From: an uncultured Eubacterium sp.
GTDB taxonomy: Bacteria; Bacillota; Clostridia; Lachnospirales; Lachnospiraceae
Direction of reading: 5' to 3'
Assembly: GCA_934316845.1 (NCBI GenBank)
Contig: CAKRDZ010000052.1
Span: 1-12,510 of the forward strand
DNA: 12,510 bases
The position numbers were made by a program, and so were the translations under genes. Positions 6,739-12,510 of the stretch are shown here, one piece after another. The stretch's first letter is position 1; each line of letters starts with the position of its first letter. The notes under the pieces were generated by a model, which was not told where the DNA came from, did no database searches, and was given only the letters and a program-made list of their open reading frames with translations.

Positions 6739-8351
6739 CATTCTTTCCTTTCTCTCGCGATCGCAAGCGCGACACGTAGACCATCCATCGCTGCCGACAT
6801 GATCCCCCCGGCATATCCGGCACCCTCTCCGCACGGATAAAGACCTGCACAGGAAGGCGACATAAAGGTATCTTCGCGCAATATGCGTACCGGCGATGAT
6901 GTCCTGGTCTCTGTCCCCAGAAGCAGTGTGTCGCCATCATCAAAATCTTTGATCTTTCTTCCAAACTGCTTCATCCCTTCCATAATACCATTAGAAATCG
7001 CTGGGGGCAATATGTTTTTCAAGTTTTCTCTGACAACTTCCCCTTTTGTACACGGATGGACTTTTCCAAATTCTTCTGTTTTCCGATCTGCGCAAAAGTC
7101 TTCCAACCTTTGAACCGGAATTTTTCCTCTGCCAAGTTCAAACGTCTTCTTTTCCAAAGCACGCTGAAATTCAACGCCTGCCAGCACGTCGTCTCCCGGA
7201 TAATCCTCCGGCGTTACCGAAACCACGATCGCACTATTGGCATTTTCGGAATTTCTGTCATGATTGCTCATTCCATTTACCACCGTGAATCCGGGTTCGG
7301 AAGAAGCATTTACGACGTAACCGCCCGGACACATACAAAAACTGTAAACGCCCCGGTCATCCGATGTTCTTCCTGTCAATTTATAATCTGCCGCCGGCAG
7401 ACGGTCATCCAACGTCCCGTATTGGCTTAGATTGATCGTGTCCTGCCGATGTTCCACGCGGACACCGGCCGCAAATGGCTTTGCTTCCATCGAAATGTTC
7501 TGTTCTTTCAATGCCTGAAATGTATCTCTCGCACTATGACCGATCGCAAGCACGCAGGCATCACACGGAATCTCTTTTTGCTGCCCTGACTCATCTTTTA
7601 CAACAACTCCCTGAATCTGTCCATCTGTTTTTTTAATTTCCATAAATTGGGTGTGAAAACAATACGCAACTCCCATTTCTTCCATCTCTTCGCGCAAGGA
7701 CTGGATTACTCCGCGAAGTCTGTCCGTTCCAATATGCGGCTTTGCCTGATACCGGATTTCCTCCGGTGCTCCATGCGCAATAAACGTATCCAGAATAAAT
7801 TTCCGTTTTCCCGTCTTATCTTTTACTCCGGTGTTGAGTTTTCCATCCGAAAATGTACCGGCTCCGCCTTCTCCAAACGAAACGTTGGTCTGGGGATCGA
7901 GTTCGCCGCTCTTCCAAAAATGAGCCACTTTCTGCATCCTTTCCATCATCGGGCCGCCACGCTCAATCAAAACCGGCTTGTAGCCGCACGAAGCCAGAAA
8001 ATAAGCACACAGCAGACCGGCAGGTCCCGCACCGACGATAACAATCCGTTTTTCCTGCTCTTTCACCTGAAGTCCCGGAATTTCTTCTGCCAGCGAATGC
8101 TCCGGTTCATATTTTGACAAGTTCTTATTTTTTCTATTATGCTTTAAAATATCCTCTTCGTTTCTGCCGGTAAATGCCACCGTATAATTAAAAAACAGTT
8201 CCGGCTTTTTCCTCGCATCTATGCTTTTTTTGACGATTTGCAACTCTGTTATTTCTTCTGGTCTGATATGTAATTTTGCTGCCAGTTTTTTTTGTATTTC
8301 TTTTCTATTATCTTTGCGATAATCAATTTTACATTGTCGATACTGTAACAT
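6738..8351 (-). CDS. FAD-dependent oxidoreductase of the COG2509 family
   Basis: The product has 537 residues. After a ~100-residue N-terminal domain it has a dinucleotide-binding motif, IVIVGAGPAGLLCAYFLA (103-120), then SFGEGGAGTFSDGKLNT (158-174), GVYSFCMCPGGYVVNASSE (334-352) and, near the end, LYPCGEGAGYAGGIMSAAMDG (504-524). These are hallmarks of the uncharacterised COG2509 dehydrogenases; substrate and electron partner are unknown. The frame extends 33 codons further upstream into the previous gene, but the ATG at 8349-8351 is chosen. It has AGGAGG six bases upstream, starts one base after the preceding stop, and removes a non-family extension. The gene overlaps the proB start. It is cytosolic, with no signal peptide. 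Confidence 0.9.
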   Translation of the reverse strand: MLQYRQCKIDYRKDNRKEIQKKLAAKLHIRPEEITELQIVKKSIDARKKPELFFNYTVAFTGRNEEDILKHNRKNKNLSKYEPEHSLAEEIPGLQVKEQEKRIVIVGAGPAGLLCAYFLASCGYKPVLIERGGPMMERMQKVAHFWKSGELDPQTNVSFGEGGAGTFSDGKLNTGVKDKTGKRKFILDTFIAHGAPEEIRYQAKPHIGTDRLRGVIQSLREEMEEMGVAYCFHTQFMEIKKTDGQIQGVVVKDESGQQKEIPCDACVLAIGHSARDTFQALKEQNISMEAKPFAAGVRVEHRQDTINLSQYGTLDDRLPAADYKLTGRTSDDRGVYSFCMCPGGYVVNASSEPGFTVVNGMSNHDRNSENANSAIVVSVTPEDYPGDDVLAGVEFQRALEKKTFELGRGKIPVQRLEDFCADRKTEEFGKVHPCTKGEVVRENLKNILPPAISNGIMEGMKQFGRKIKDFDDGDTLLLGTETRTSSPVRILREDTFMSPSCAGLYPCGEGAGYAGGIMSAAMDGLRVALAIARERKE

Positions 8352-8352
8352 T

Positions 8353-9516
8353 TTACGCCTCCTGGTCTGCCGTGATCTGACGGGCACACAGGTAACCTGT
8401 CGCCCATGCAAAATGCAGATTATATCCTCCGCAGATTCCATCTGCATCAAGCAATTCCCCGGTCAGATACAATTTTTTTACTTTTTTTGACTCCATCGCC
8501 GGAATATCCACTTCGGACAGCGGCACACCGCCCGCCGTCACCTGTGCACGCTCCATCCCAAATGTATCCATAATCTTTACCGGATAGTGCTTTAATAATT
8601 CGGCTAAATTTTTCTTTTTTTCCAATACCTTTACCCATTTTTTATGAACAATGCCCTGCAAATAATCATTTCCATGTTTTTCCATCCATTGTCCCACTTT
8701 TTCTTCGTCCCAGTCAGGCAGAAAATCCAGTTCACAGATCACCTGACTGCCTGCATCCAATGCAGCTGCCGCCTGCGAGCACAACTGAAACACCGGGATT
8801 CCGGAAATGCCATCTTTTACGATCTGAATCTCTCCCCGCTCTTTTGCTGTCTTTTTTCCATCAATCCAAAGGGAAACTTCTCCCGGCATCCGCACTCCGG
8901 CAAGCGTCTCCCACTCGGCACCCTCGGCTTTTAATCCCGTCAGTGCCGGATACAGTTTTGTCACCTCATGTCCAAAACTCCTCGCCAAAAGATAACCGCT
9001 GCCGTCTCCCCCACACGGTTTATTTGCCTTTCCCCCACACGCCAGCACAAGCGCATCTGCCTTTACCGTCACGCCACCCTTTGCATAAATTAAAAATTCG
9101 CTGTTTTTATGTACTGCCTTAGTAACCTTTGCATCAAACAAAAACTGTACACCACACCGTCTGCAGGCATTCACCAGAAAATCACGCACCGTAACTGCCT
9201 GCCCGGTATAGGGATAGAGATATCCGTCCCGTTCTTTATGGTAAATTCCAATTTCTTCCAGTTTTTCAATTGCCTTATCCGCCGGAAACGCTTGTAATAT
9301 TTTTTCTATTTGCTCTTTGCTGCCATGATAACAGGAAGTCCGCATCTGGAGATTGCTGAAATTGCATCTGCCATTGCCGGAGGCCAATATTTTTTTGCCG
9401 GCGGCTTCATTTTTTTCAATCACAAGAACTTTTTTGCCCTGTCTGCCGCACTGCCAGGCGCACATCAGCCCCGACGCGCCTGCACCAGCTATGACAACAT
9501 CATATTTCTCCTCCAT
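8353..9516 (-). CDS. BaiN/RdsA-type NAD(P)/FAD-dependent flavoprotein (COG2081, YhiN/HI0933 family)
   Basis: The product has 387 residues, slightly short for a family of about 400-420. The Rossmann FAD site is VVIAGAGASGLMCAW (7-21), followed by the family-specific KKILASGNGRCNFSN (41-55). The C-terminus carries TAGGVPLSEVD (327-337) and LTGELLDADGICGGYNLHFAWATG (351-374), the second FAD-contacting block. Some members were proposed to reduce bile-acid intermediates (BaiN), but most have no proven substrate. The housekeeping setting here gives no support for a bile-acid role. The ATG at 9514-9516 has GAGGAAG three bases upstream. It is the first gene of the operon and follows a structured leader. 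The next gene, also a flavoprotein, starts one base after its stop. Confidence 0.9.
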   Translation of the reverse strand: MEEKYDVVIAGAGASGLMCAWQCGRQGKKVLVIEKNEAAGKKILASGNGRCNFSNLQMRTSCYHGSKEQIEKILQAFPADKAIEKLEEIGIYHKERDGYLYPYTGQAVTVRDFLVNACRRCGVQFLFDAKVTKAVHKNSEFLIYAKGGVTVKADALVLACGGKANKPCGGDGSGYLLARSFGHEVTKLYPALTGLKAEGAEWETLAGVRMPGEVSLWIDGKKTAKERGEIQIVKDGISGIPVFQLCSQAAAALDAGSQVICELDFLPDWDEEKVGQWMEKHGNDYLQGIVHKKWVKVLEKKKNLAELLKHYPVKIMDTFGMERAQVTAGGVPLSEVDIPAMESKKVKKLYLTGELLDADGICGGYNLHFAWATGYLCARQITADQEA

Positions 9517-9536
9517 GGTCTTCCTCGCTTTCTTAT

Positions 9537-9604
9537 TTTTCTTGTCACCAAACGCAGTTTGATGACCTGCGTGGGCTTCAGCCCACTTCCTCTTTTCTTG
9601 TCAC
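9537..9604 (-). repeat. 12-bp direct repeat flanking the leader hairpins
   Basis: On the plus strand TTTTCTTGTCAC occurs at 9537-9548 and again at 9593-9604, 56 bp apart. On the minus-strand transcript each reads GUGACAAGAAAA and each is followed by a GAGGAAG purine block. The second GUGAC forms one arm of the leader hairpin; the first could compete for the same partner. It may be a duplication or part of an RNA fold. Confidence 0.6.
9544..9586 (-). promoter_or_regulatory. Structured 5' leader of the flavoprotein-proBA operon
   Basis: Two hairpins lie in tandem in the predicted transcript. The first, GTGGGC-TGAA-GCCCAC (9571-9586), is a perfect 6-bp stem with a tetraloop. The second pairs GUCAUCAAAC (9557-9566) with GUUUGGUGAC (9544-9553) around a 3-nt loop; its one non-Watson-Crick pair is U-G on this strand but C-A on the other. 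A third stem, ACGCAG/CTGCGT (9552-9572), would exclude the second. There is no U-run, so this is not a plain terminator. I do not recognise a known riboswitch class. Confidence 0.55.
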
Positions 9605-9612
9605 TGTATTTC

Positions 9613-9618
9613 ATTGTA
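9613..9618 (-). promoter_or_regulatory. Extended -10 promoter of the six-gene operon
   Basis: The minus strand reads TGCTACAAT, an extended -10 with TACAAT at 9613-9618. No good -35 lies 16-18 bp upstream, which an extended -10 can tolerate. The start site is expected near 9606, giving an ~90-nt leader with the hairpins at 9544-9586. Confidence 0.55.
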
Positions 9619-9652
9619 GCACATTTTCTCTTTTGACGCGATACCTTTTTCA

Positions 9653-10240
9653 TCAACTCGAAAAATTTTCCAGCATGGAATACAATTCTTCCTCATTTTT
9701 AACAAAAAATCCCTCTTTCAATTTCTGCTGTTCTTCTTCCGGCAGCGTGTCCACCGAAATGCCCGTATATTCATATGGTGTTTTCCGGTCTTCATGGTAT
9801 ACGACAACCTGTCCTTCTTCTTCTTTCAAAAAGAAGGTCATCATATCCTCGGATAAATAATTTTCCCGAACCACGATCTGCTCTTTGGAAAAGGAGATCA
9901 ATTCTTTCTGCTGCGGAATATCACTGCCTATTTCCCCTTCATGTTCTTTATTATAGGCCTCAAAATATGCCTCTAATTCTTCTCTGGTCTTCCCGGCAAG
10001 TTCTGCCGGCATCGTAGACTCATCTCTGGTGATGACCCCGGTTACTCCCTCGTACACTTCAACGATATATTTCATAGAAGTATTCGTCCGTATTTCTTTC
10101 ACGGTATCGACCGGATTCACCTGGCTCTTTACCGGCTGGCTGTTTCTTTTTTTATAGGAACGATAGCTGTAAAAAGCAAACACCGTAAGTAACATACCAA
10201 ATACAAAAAAAATGCTCACATATAAATATCTTCTTTTCAT
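9653..10240 (-). CDS. Membrane-anchored extracytoplasmic protein with BofC-C-like tail
   Basis: The product has 195 residues. A basic start (MKRR) and one hydrophobic segment (about residues 6-25, YVSIFFVFGMLLTVFAFYSY) predict a single-pass anchor with the rest outside. The region KYIVEVYEGVTGVITRDE (57-74) and the ending GQVVVYHEDRK, TGISVDTLPEEEQQKLKEGFFVKNEEELYSMLENFSS (143-195 overall) resemble the C-terminal domain of BofC, which in Bacillus restrains SpoIVB signalling in sporulation. The resemblance is from memory of the pattern and is not decisive. The middle is charged and acidic, probably helical. ATG 10238-10240 follows GGAG by seven bases. It lies between the cell-wall hydrolase gene and the flavoprotein operon, without a clear terminator after it. 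Confidence 0.72.
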   Translation of the reverse strand: MKRRYLYVSIFFVFGMLLTVFAFYSYRSYKKRNSQPVKSQVNPVDTVKEIRTNTSMKYIVEVYEGVTGVITRDESTMPAELAGKTREELEAYFEAYNKEHEGEIGSDIPQQKELISFSKEQIVVRENYLSEDMMTFFLKEEEGQVVVYHEDRKTPYEYTGISVDTLPEEEQQKLKEGFFVKNEEELYSMLENFSS

Positions 10241-10286
10241 AATAACACTCCAATCTGATATTTATAGTGTGAGCATTTTTCATTTT

Positions 10287-10314
10287 TTTATACATGTAAC
10301 TATTCAGGATCCAA
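10287..10314 (-). promoter_or_regulatory. Possible promoter of the BofC-like gene
   Basis: On the minus strand TTGGAT (10309-10314) and TATAAA (10287-10292) are 16 bp apart. Both boxes match only in part, and the -35 lies in the loop of the hairpin at 10296-10326. It would give a ~40-nt leader. The gene could instead be read through from the hydrolase gene. Confidence 0.35.
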
Positions 10315-10326
10315 TGAACTAGTTAC
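10296..10326 (-). repeat. Inverted repeat directly after the hydrolase stop codon
   Basis: On the minus strand GTAACTA-g-TTCA pairs with TGAATAGTTAC (11 bp, one bulged G) around an 8-nt loop. It starts on the last base of the TAG stop. No U-run follows on the minus strand; A's follow instead. It is therefore a poor intrinsic terminator, but may protect the mRNA 3' end. Confidence 0.45.
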
Positions 10327-11531
10327 TAATTCATAACTCGTCCAATCTTAACCGGATGACGATAATACGCATTGGAAATCTTAATACCGTCACTTGGGTT
10401 ACTTGCATGAATAACAAGTCCGCTTCCAATATACATCGCTACATGGTTAATCCGGCTTCCGTTGCTGTAGAAGAACAGATCTCCCGGTTTTGGCGAAGAA
10501 ACTTTTCTGGTCACACCTGCCTGCGCTGCGGCATTATGTGGAAGAGAATGACCATATTTTGCATAAAGGCTCATCGTAAATCCGGAACAGTCAGTACCAT
10601 GGGTAAGGCTTGCACCGCCCCATACATAACGGTTTCCAAGGAACTGCTTTGCATATTCTACGATAGAGGCCTGTCCTTCGGATACTCCATCAGAAGAACT
10701 TGCGGATACCGTACCCACTTTCACGGCACGTTTCAATGAATACTGCTCTTCTACAAATTCTTTTGCTACAAAGGCATAATCATCATCTACTGTAACACAT
10801 ACCCAGTTTGCAAGATCTGCATTGACAGCATCCATACCACCGGCACGTTTGATCGCCTCTTTGGAAATTTTCTGTTTTTTAATTACTTTTTCTACAAATT
10901 CTGTCGTCAGATTGTTTTCGCGGATAACAAATTCTTCTCCTTCGGAAACGACCGAATAAATCGGCGCATCTGTCGTTGGAAGGGCACGTACACGGAGAGA
11001 ATTGGTTGTAATCTCGACGCATTCACGTCCCACTTTCGTAGCCGCCTTTTCTGCTTTCTCATCCGTCACAAGATATTTGGCTTTGACCCATCCGGTTACA
11101 TTTCCGGAAACCATCTTTGCCCAGCCTTTTTTAATCTTGTAAATGTGACAGCCGGCATTTTTTGTCATTTTACCGACAATTTTTGAATTTTCAGACGGCT
11201 TTTTACGTACATTCAAATACGTATCTACTTTCGTAGCCACACCAAGACGGCTGTAATTCAAATTCAATTTTACATGCTCATCTTCTTTTTTCGTTTCTTC
11301 CGGTGCTGCTGTCTGCTGCGGCTCTTCCACCACCGGTTCCGGTGTTACGGAAACTGCTGCATCCGTCACTGCTCCGTTTGCCACCTGATTACAATATTCA
11401 TCCACCACTACAGCGGCTCCACTCAACGGCTGGTCCGTCGCAACCATCGCTGCACTTACCGGCACCGCGATAATTCCTACTGCAAGAACCCCCGCTGCAA
11501 TATATTTCACATATTTCCTATCGAACTTCAA
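10326..11531 (-). CDS. Secreted SH3-domain NlpC/P60 cell-wall peptidase, TTG start
   Basis: The product has 401 residues. A signal peptide or anchor occupies residues 1-28, with a possible cut after VPVSA-A. A Pro/Glu/Thr-rich linker (63-85) leads to a bacterial SH3 domain (about 98-155) and a second SH3-like region (about 170-262) split by a charged insertion (about 206-241). The C-terminal NlpC/P60 domain (about 287-401) has C315 in TDCSGF, H363 in INHVAMYIG and H375 in VIHASNP. Such enzymes cut peptidoglycan stem peptides, usually gamma-D-Glu-diaminopimelate bonds. The start is TTG (11529-11531) with AGGAGA seven bases upstream; no better start fits. Tandem stops TAG TAA end the gene. It has a strong promoter of its own at 11580-11608. 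Confidence 0.93.
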   Translation of the reverse strand: MKFDRKYVKYIAAGVLAVGIIAVPVSAAMVATDQPLSGAAVVVDEYCNQVANGAVTDAAVSVTPEPVVEEPQQTAAPEETKKEDEHVKLNLNYSRLGVATKVDTYLNVRKKPSENSKIVGKMTKNAGCHIYKIKKGWAKMVSGNVTGWVKAKYLVTDEKAEKAATKVGRECVEITTNSLRVRALPTTDAPIYSVVSEGEEFVIRENNLTTEFVEKVIKKQKISKEAIKRAGGMDAVNADLANWVCVTVDDDYAFVAKEFVEEQYSLKRAVKVGTVSASSSDGVSEGQASIVEYAKQFLGNRYVWGGASLTHGTDCSGFTMSLYAKYGHSLPHNAAAQAGVTRKVSSPKPGDLFFYSNGSRINHVAMYIGSGLVIHASNPSDGIKISNAYYRHPVKIGRVMN

Positions 11532-11549
11532 AATATCATCTCCTGATTT

Positions 11550-11566
11550 ATTACGAATTTGTTACA
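11550..11566 (-). promoter_or_regulatory. WalR-like direct repeat in the hydrolase leader (tentative)
   Basis: The minus strand reads TGTAAC, 5 bp, CGTAAT. This differs from the WalR consensus (TGTWAH-N5-TGTWAH) at one position. WalRK controls cell-wall hydrolase genes in Firmicutes, so the context suits. The site lies just after the expected transcription start. A single near-match in AT-rich DNA could arise by chance. Confidence 0.3.
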
Positions 11567-11579
11567 TCTTTTTAATAAG

Positions 11580-11608
11580 ATTATAACAAGTGATTACAAA
11601 GTTGTCAA
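11580..11608 (-). promoter_or_regulatory. Near-consensus sigma-A promoter of the NlpC/P60 gene
   Basis: On the minus strand TTGACA (11603-11608) and TATAAT (11580-11585) are both perfect consensus boxes with a 17-bp spacer. TGT before the -10 adds an extended -10. The expected start is near 11573, giving a ~42-nt leader. This is the strongest promoter in the window and suggests high expression, which may offset the weak TTG start. Confidence 0.93.
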
Positions 11609-11695
11609 GGATTAGTTGTTGTTTTCGTTTATATTGTAATTTACCGGAAAAGTTTACATTACGTGATCTTCGTTCCACTACGGTCCGCGCAGACC

Positions 11696-11714
11696 AGAGG
11701 TCTCCCAGACCTCT
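11696..11714. repeat. Inner hairpin A of the 193-bp element
   Basis: AGAGGTCT (11696-11703) and AGACCTCT (11707-11714) form a perfect 8-bp inverted repeat around CCC. Flanking GCGCA/TGCGC on the minus strand could lengthen it with a bulge. No U-run follows on either strand. Confidence 0.75.
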
Positions 11715-11732
11715 TGCGCCGCTCGCGCTCCA

Positions 11733-11790
11733 ATAAACGCGCAGGGGTATCGATATGCAAAATACGCATATCTGATACCCGCGTGTTTAT
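11733..11790. repeat. Inner hairpin B of the 193-bp element
   Basis: ATAAACGCGC pairs with GCGTGTTTAT (one wobble), then GGGTATC with GATACCC, then ATATGC with GCATAT, around a 7-nt loop. In all about 23 pairs form with small bulges in 58 nt. It sits directly inside the right terminal repeat, so the whole element can fold as a multi-branched structure. Confidence 0.75.
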
Positions 11791-11884
11791 ACTCACTTCA
11801 TGCAAATCTTTTCCGGCAAATTACAAAAATCCTAAAACAGCCAACAATAATTAAAACAAAGATACGCCTTACCATTCCATTTCA

Positions 11885-12418
11885 TCAACTGTAATGCACT
11901 TTATTTTCTTTTTTCTGTAGATAATTTGACAGAGTAACCATTATCTCTTGTACTTTCTTTGACTGTATCAACATCCTCATCTTCTCATTCCCGCCCACAG
12001 TCTCCGGTTTTCCACACCTAAGATTATTCGGATGCTCTGACACGCAACAATCTTTATACCAACATTCCCCCATAAGCGTCCCCTTAACAGACCATTTCTC
12101 ATTTTGGGTAAATTCTCCAACCAACGCTTTCATCACTCGCTCCGTAGAATACCTCTTAAAACCAGCTATGTAGTGTAATGTCTTCTCGTCATTGATCTTT
12201 GATAAATTGATTCTATGGTTCTCGACTGCTGCTAAAACTTCCTCACGAATTTTGATTTTATCCATCTTTCCCGTGCCTGTCCATTCTATCAGCCTGTCAA
12301 ACGCAAGAATCAAGTATTCAAAGCAAATCATATCCAAAATTACAATCTTTCCTTTTGAACTTTCTTCGATTGATTTCAAAACGCGATATTTATTACGAAC
12401 ATCCTGATTGTCAACCAC
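11885..12418 (-). CDS. Unrecognised cysteine-containing protein, probably 5'-truncated
   Basis: The frame gives 177 residues from a GTG at 12416-12418. I do not recognise it. It is open a further nine codons (to 12445) before a TGA, with no ATG and no Shine-Dalgarno before the GTG, so the sequence may be the C-terminal part of a longer protein. Residues 24-46 (KIVILDMICFEYLILAFDRLIEW) are a hydrophobic strand-helix pattern, amphipathic rather than clearly transmembrane. A cysteine group follows: C119, C124, C125 and C135 in GECWYKDCC to LRCGKPE, a possible metal site. The C-terminal 30 residues look helical and basic. No terminator is seen, though the 193-bp element lies 58 bp after the stop. 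The function is unknown; the base composition is AT-rich compared with the operons. Confidence 0.6.
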   Translation of the reverse strand: MVDNQDVRNKYRVLKSIEESSKGKIVILDMICFEYLILAFDRLIEWTGTGKMDKIKIREEVLAAVENHRINLSKINDEKTLHYIAGFKRYSTERVMKALVGEFTQNEKWSVKGTLMGECWYKDCCVSEHPNNLRCGKPETVGGNEKMRMLIQSKKVQEIMVTLSNYLQKKENKVHYS

Positions 12419-12445
12419 ATAATCAAATGCAATATTATAATGGTC

Positions 12446-12510
12446 TCATAAATTAAGACACTGAACGCGACATTTCTTAATGAATCTGATATACTATAAC
12501 CAACAAATGA
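12446..12510. other. Short unassigned right edge
   Basis: I see no coding sequence here. A TATAAT lies on the minus strand at 12434-12439 without a good -35. An imperfectly placed 7-bp inverted repeat, ATTAAGA/TCTTAAT, spans 12452-12481. Neither is strong enough to call as a promoter or operator. Confidence 0.4.

Larger units (their letters stand above)
11634..11826. repeat. 193-bp non-coding element with long terminal inverted repeats (MITE-like or structured RNA)
   Basis: The left end TTGTAATTTACCGGAAAAG (11634-11652) returns in reverse complement at 11808-11826 with one mismatch (19 bp). Similarity continues inward, so 33 nt (11634-11666) match 34 nt (11793-11826) with four mismatches and one gap. 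Inside sit hairpins at 11696-11714 and 11733-11790. The interior is clearly richer in G and C than its surroundings and has no sizeable ORF matching a family. I see no convincing target-site duplication. It fills most of the 353-bp gap between the hydrolase and the unknown gene, starting 26 bp upstream of the hydrolase -35. It could be a mobilised miniature element, a dispersed intergenic repeat or an RNA gene. Confidence 0.72.

Noticed and set aside
6739..6834. 31-codon N-terminal extension of ProB
   Set aside because: It overlaps the conserved C-terminus of the flavoprotein and is not kinase-like. The ATGs at 6736-6741 have a good ribosome site.
8353..8450. 33-codon N-terminal extension of the COG2509 gene
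   Set aside because: It lies wholly inside the preceding gene, has no family resemblance, and a strong AGGAGG supports ATG 8349-8351.
8353..9516. Bile-acid 7-dehydroxylation gene baiN
   Set aside because: Only family-level resemblance is visible and no other bai genes are present; COG2081 proteins are widespread in bacteria without this pathway.
11696..11790. CRISPR array or tRNA in the structured region
   Set aside because: There is no repeat-spacer periodicity, and no cloverleaf with the conserved T-loop bases; the pairs are plain inverted repeats.
12452..12481. Operator-like inverted repeat ATTAAGA/TCTTAAT
   Set aside because: A 7-bp AT-rich pair 16 bp apart is expected by chance, and no adjacent gene start supports it.

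Overview
The window looks like chromosomal DNA of a low-to-mid GC Clostridia bacterium, most likely Lachnospiraceae. The basis is the protein families, strong Gram-positive Shine-Dalgarno sequences, near-consensus sigma-A promoters, and a conserved housekeeping block. I could not run a search, so this placement is inference. Apart from a partial AraC-type gene at the left edge, every gene is on the minus strand, so the story reads from right to left.

Right edge (about 11.5-12.5 kb): a cysteine-containing protein I do not recognise, probably 5'-truncated. Beyond it lies a 193-bp non-coding element with long imperfect terminal inverted repeats and two inner hairpins, then a near-perfect promoter driving a secreted SH3/NlpC-P60 cell-wall hydrolase that uses a TTG start. 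Next comes a single-pass membrane-anchored protein with a BofC-C-like tail.

Middle (3.7-9.6 kb): a tight six-gene operon. A structured leader precedes a BaiN/YhiN-type flavoprotein (COG2081), a second FAD-dependent protein (COG2509), proB, a DUF896 gene, 5-formyl-THF cyclo-ligase and proA. Junctions are 1-nt gaps, 1-3 nt overlaps or very short spacers, which implies translational coupling. ProB and ProA together make glutamate-5-semialdehyde for proline synthesis; proC is not in the window. A strong hairpin ends the operon, and the best alaS promoter lies across that same hairpin.

Left (0-3.7 kb): alaS (879 aa), then rpsU with its own promoter, leader hairpin and terminator. Downstream of rpsU is a graveyard of mobile DNA: a fragment of a VirD4/TraG-type conjugative coupling protein joined to a fragment of an IS3-family transposase, followed by the 3' end of an AraC-family regulator on the plus strand.

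I found no new multi-gene system. The least explained structures are the 193-bp inverted-repeat element, the leader with mutually exclusive hairpins before the flavoprotein operon, and the promoter embedded in the proA terminator.
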